This document shows positions 63,675-64,000 of a stretch of DNA of 64,000 nucleotides, in pieces. Under the pieces are notes generated by a model, which was not told where the DNA came from, made no database searches, and was given only the letters and a program-made list of their open reading frames with translations. A program made the position numbers and the translations under genes. Source of the stretch: Shimia sp. SK013. GTDB taxonomy: Bacteria; Pseudomonadota; Alphaproteobacteria; Rhodobacterales; Rhodobacteraceae. The stretch's first letter is position 1, and each line of letters begins with the position of its first letter. The stretch lies in NCBI RefSeq assembly GCF_001292625.1, contig NZ_LAJH01000009.1:310001-374000 (forward strand), in the 5' to 3' direction.

Positions 63675-64000
63675 ATGAGTGCCCAAAAAGGAAACCTCGG
63701 CTACAAGCTGTCAGACTACGCAATTCGCGCTTTTCTGGCCGCTGTTAAAGTCCTGCCATATGACACGCGCTTGAGTATGGCTGGCTGGCTGGCCACCAAT
63801 GTGCTTGCTCCCGCAACGGGTAACCGCCAACGCATCCGGGAAAATCTCGCACTGGCGATGCCGGAACTCTCTGAAAAAGAGCGAGAATCCATTGTTAGGC
63901 AGGCACCTCGATCGATGGGTCGGATGCTCATGGAGACTTATTCCGATAAGACATTCCTTGACCGCACTGCAAAGGCGCCGATCTCGGGCCCCGGGAACGC
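63675..64000 (+). CDS. LpxL/HtrB-type lysophospholipid acyltransferase (3' end outside window)
   Basis: The frame starts at the ATG 63675 and is open to the window end, covering about 108 residues: MSAQKGNLGYKLSDYAIRAF, then VKVLPYDTRLSMAG and NRQRIRENLALAMPELSEKE, then RSMGRMLMETYS. This is the N-terminal part of the lauroyl/myristoyl acyltransferase family that adds secondary acyl chains to lipid A. The catalytic HxxxxD/E motif would lie beyond the window. It is divergent from neuA. Confidence 0.85.
   Translation, partial: MSAQKGNLGYKLSDYAIRAFLAAVKVLPYDTRLSMAGWLATNVLAPATGNRQRIRENLALAMPELSEKERESIVRQAPRSMGRMLMETYSDKTFLDRTAKAPISGPGN

Overview
The window reads as chromosomal DNA of an alphaproteobacterium, most likely a Rhodobacteraceae member of the Roseobacter group. 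The grounds are a ChpT phosphotransferase (CckA-ChpT-CtrA relay), an olsB-olsA ornithine-lipid operon, IalB-, DUF853- and DUF3553-family proteins, an L21 protein with an Ala/Lys-rich helix-hairpin-helix tail, YIP1 genes inside the suf operon, and a phoR-pstSCAB-phoU-phoB locus. Genes are dense, often joined by ATGA or TAATG overlaps. No CRISPR array, prophage or intact insertion sequence is visible.

Layout. 1-2804: end of a suf operon (sufD, two YIP1 membrane proteins, sufS), then tRNA-Arg(CCG). 3002-5335: a GT2-like protein and an ABC-type membrane domain without its ATPase. 5371-10589: cell envelope genes: a Tat-exported DUF882 protein, an L,D-transpeptidase, and an lpxD-ACP-ketoacyl synthase operon. 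10659-13256: IalB and DUF853 proteins. 13315-18995: a liv-type ABC importer on the minus strand that includes an extra small lipoprotein gene. 19150-25824: sugar dehydrogenase, GlxA-type regulator, class II DAHP synthase, PAS protein, yicC and gmk. 25824-33710: gamma carbonic anhydrase, then the phosphate locus with a very clear Pho box before pstS. 34114-37859: a LuxR solo, a structured intergenic region that may encode an sRNA, tsf, rpsB and a GST. 37856-46130: olsBA, DUF3553, chpT, proA, proB, obgE, rpmA and rplU. 46369-49089: a DUF2059 protein, tRNA-Ser(CGA), a broken tyrosine integrase, a solute-binding protein and a possible transposase tail, which together look like a decayed island.

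49115-52908 is a sensory locus: a NarL-type response regulator, an exported molybdopterin-oxidoreductase-like protein with no cysteine, and a hybrid kinase of PAS-HisKA-HATPase-REC-HPt type. 53054-57716 is the most unusual part: a UDP-sulfoquinovose-synthase-like enzyme, a BcsB-like periplasmic protein and a membrane GT2 with cellulose-synthase-type motifs, in one apparent operon. Directly beside it, 58003-63499 holds a nonulosonic (sialic-acid-like) sugar cluster split into two convergent units: neuB, a sulfotransferase and neuC on plus; a CMP-NulO synthetase, an SDR and a Gfo/Idh oxidoreductase on minus. The window ends inside an LpxL/HtrB-type acyltransferase.

Together the genes describe a cell with heavy investment in its surface (lipid A, peptidoglycan cross-linking, ornithine lipid, sulfur- or nonulosonate-containing glycans) and in phosphate sensing. 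The best candidate for an undescribed system is the SqdB-like/BcsB-like/synthase-like operon at 53054-57716, which could make an exported polysaccharide or glycan containing sulfoquinovose or a related sugar. That is an inference from gene content only.
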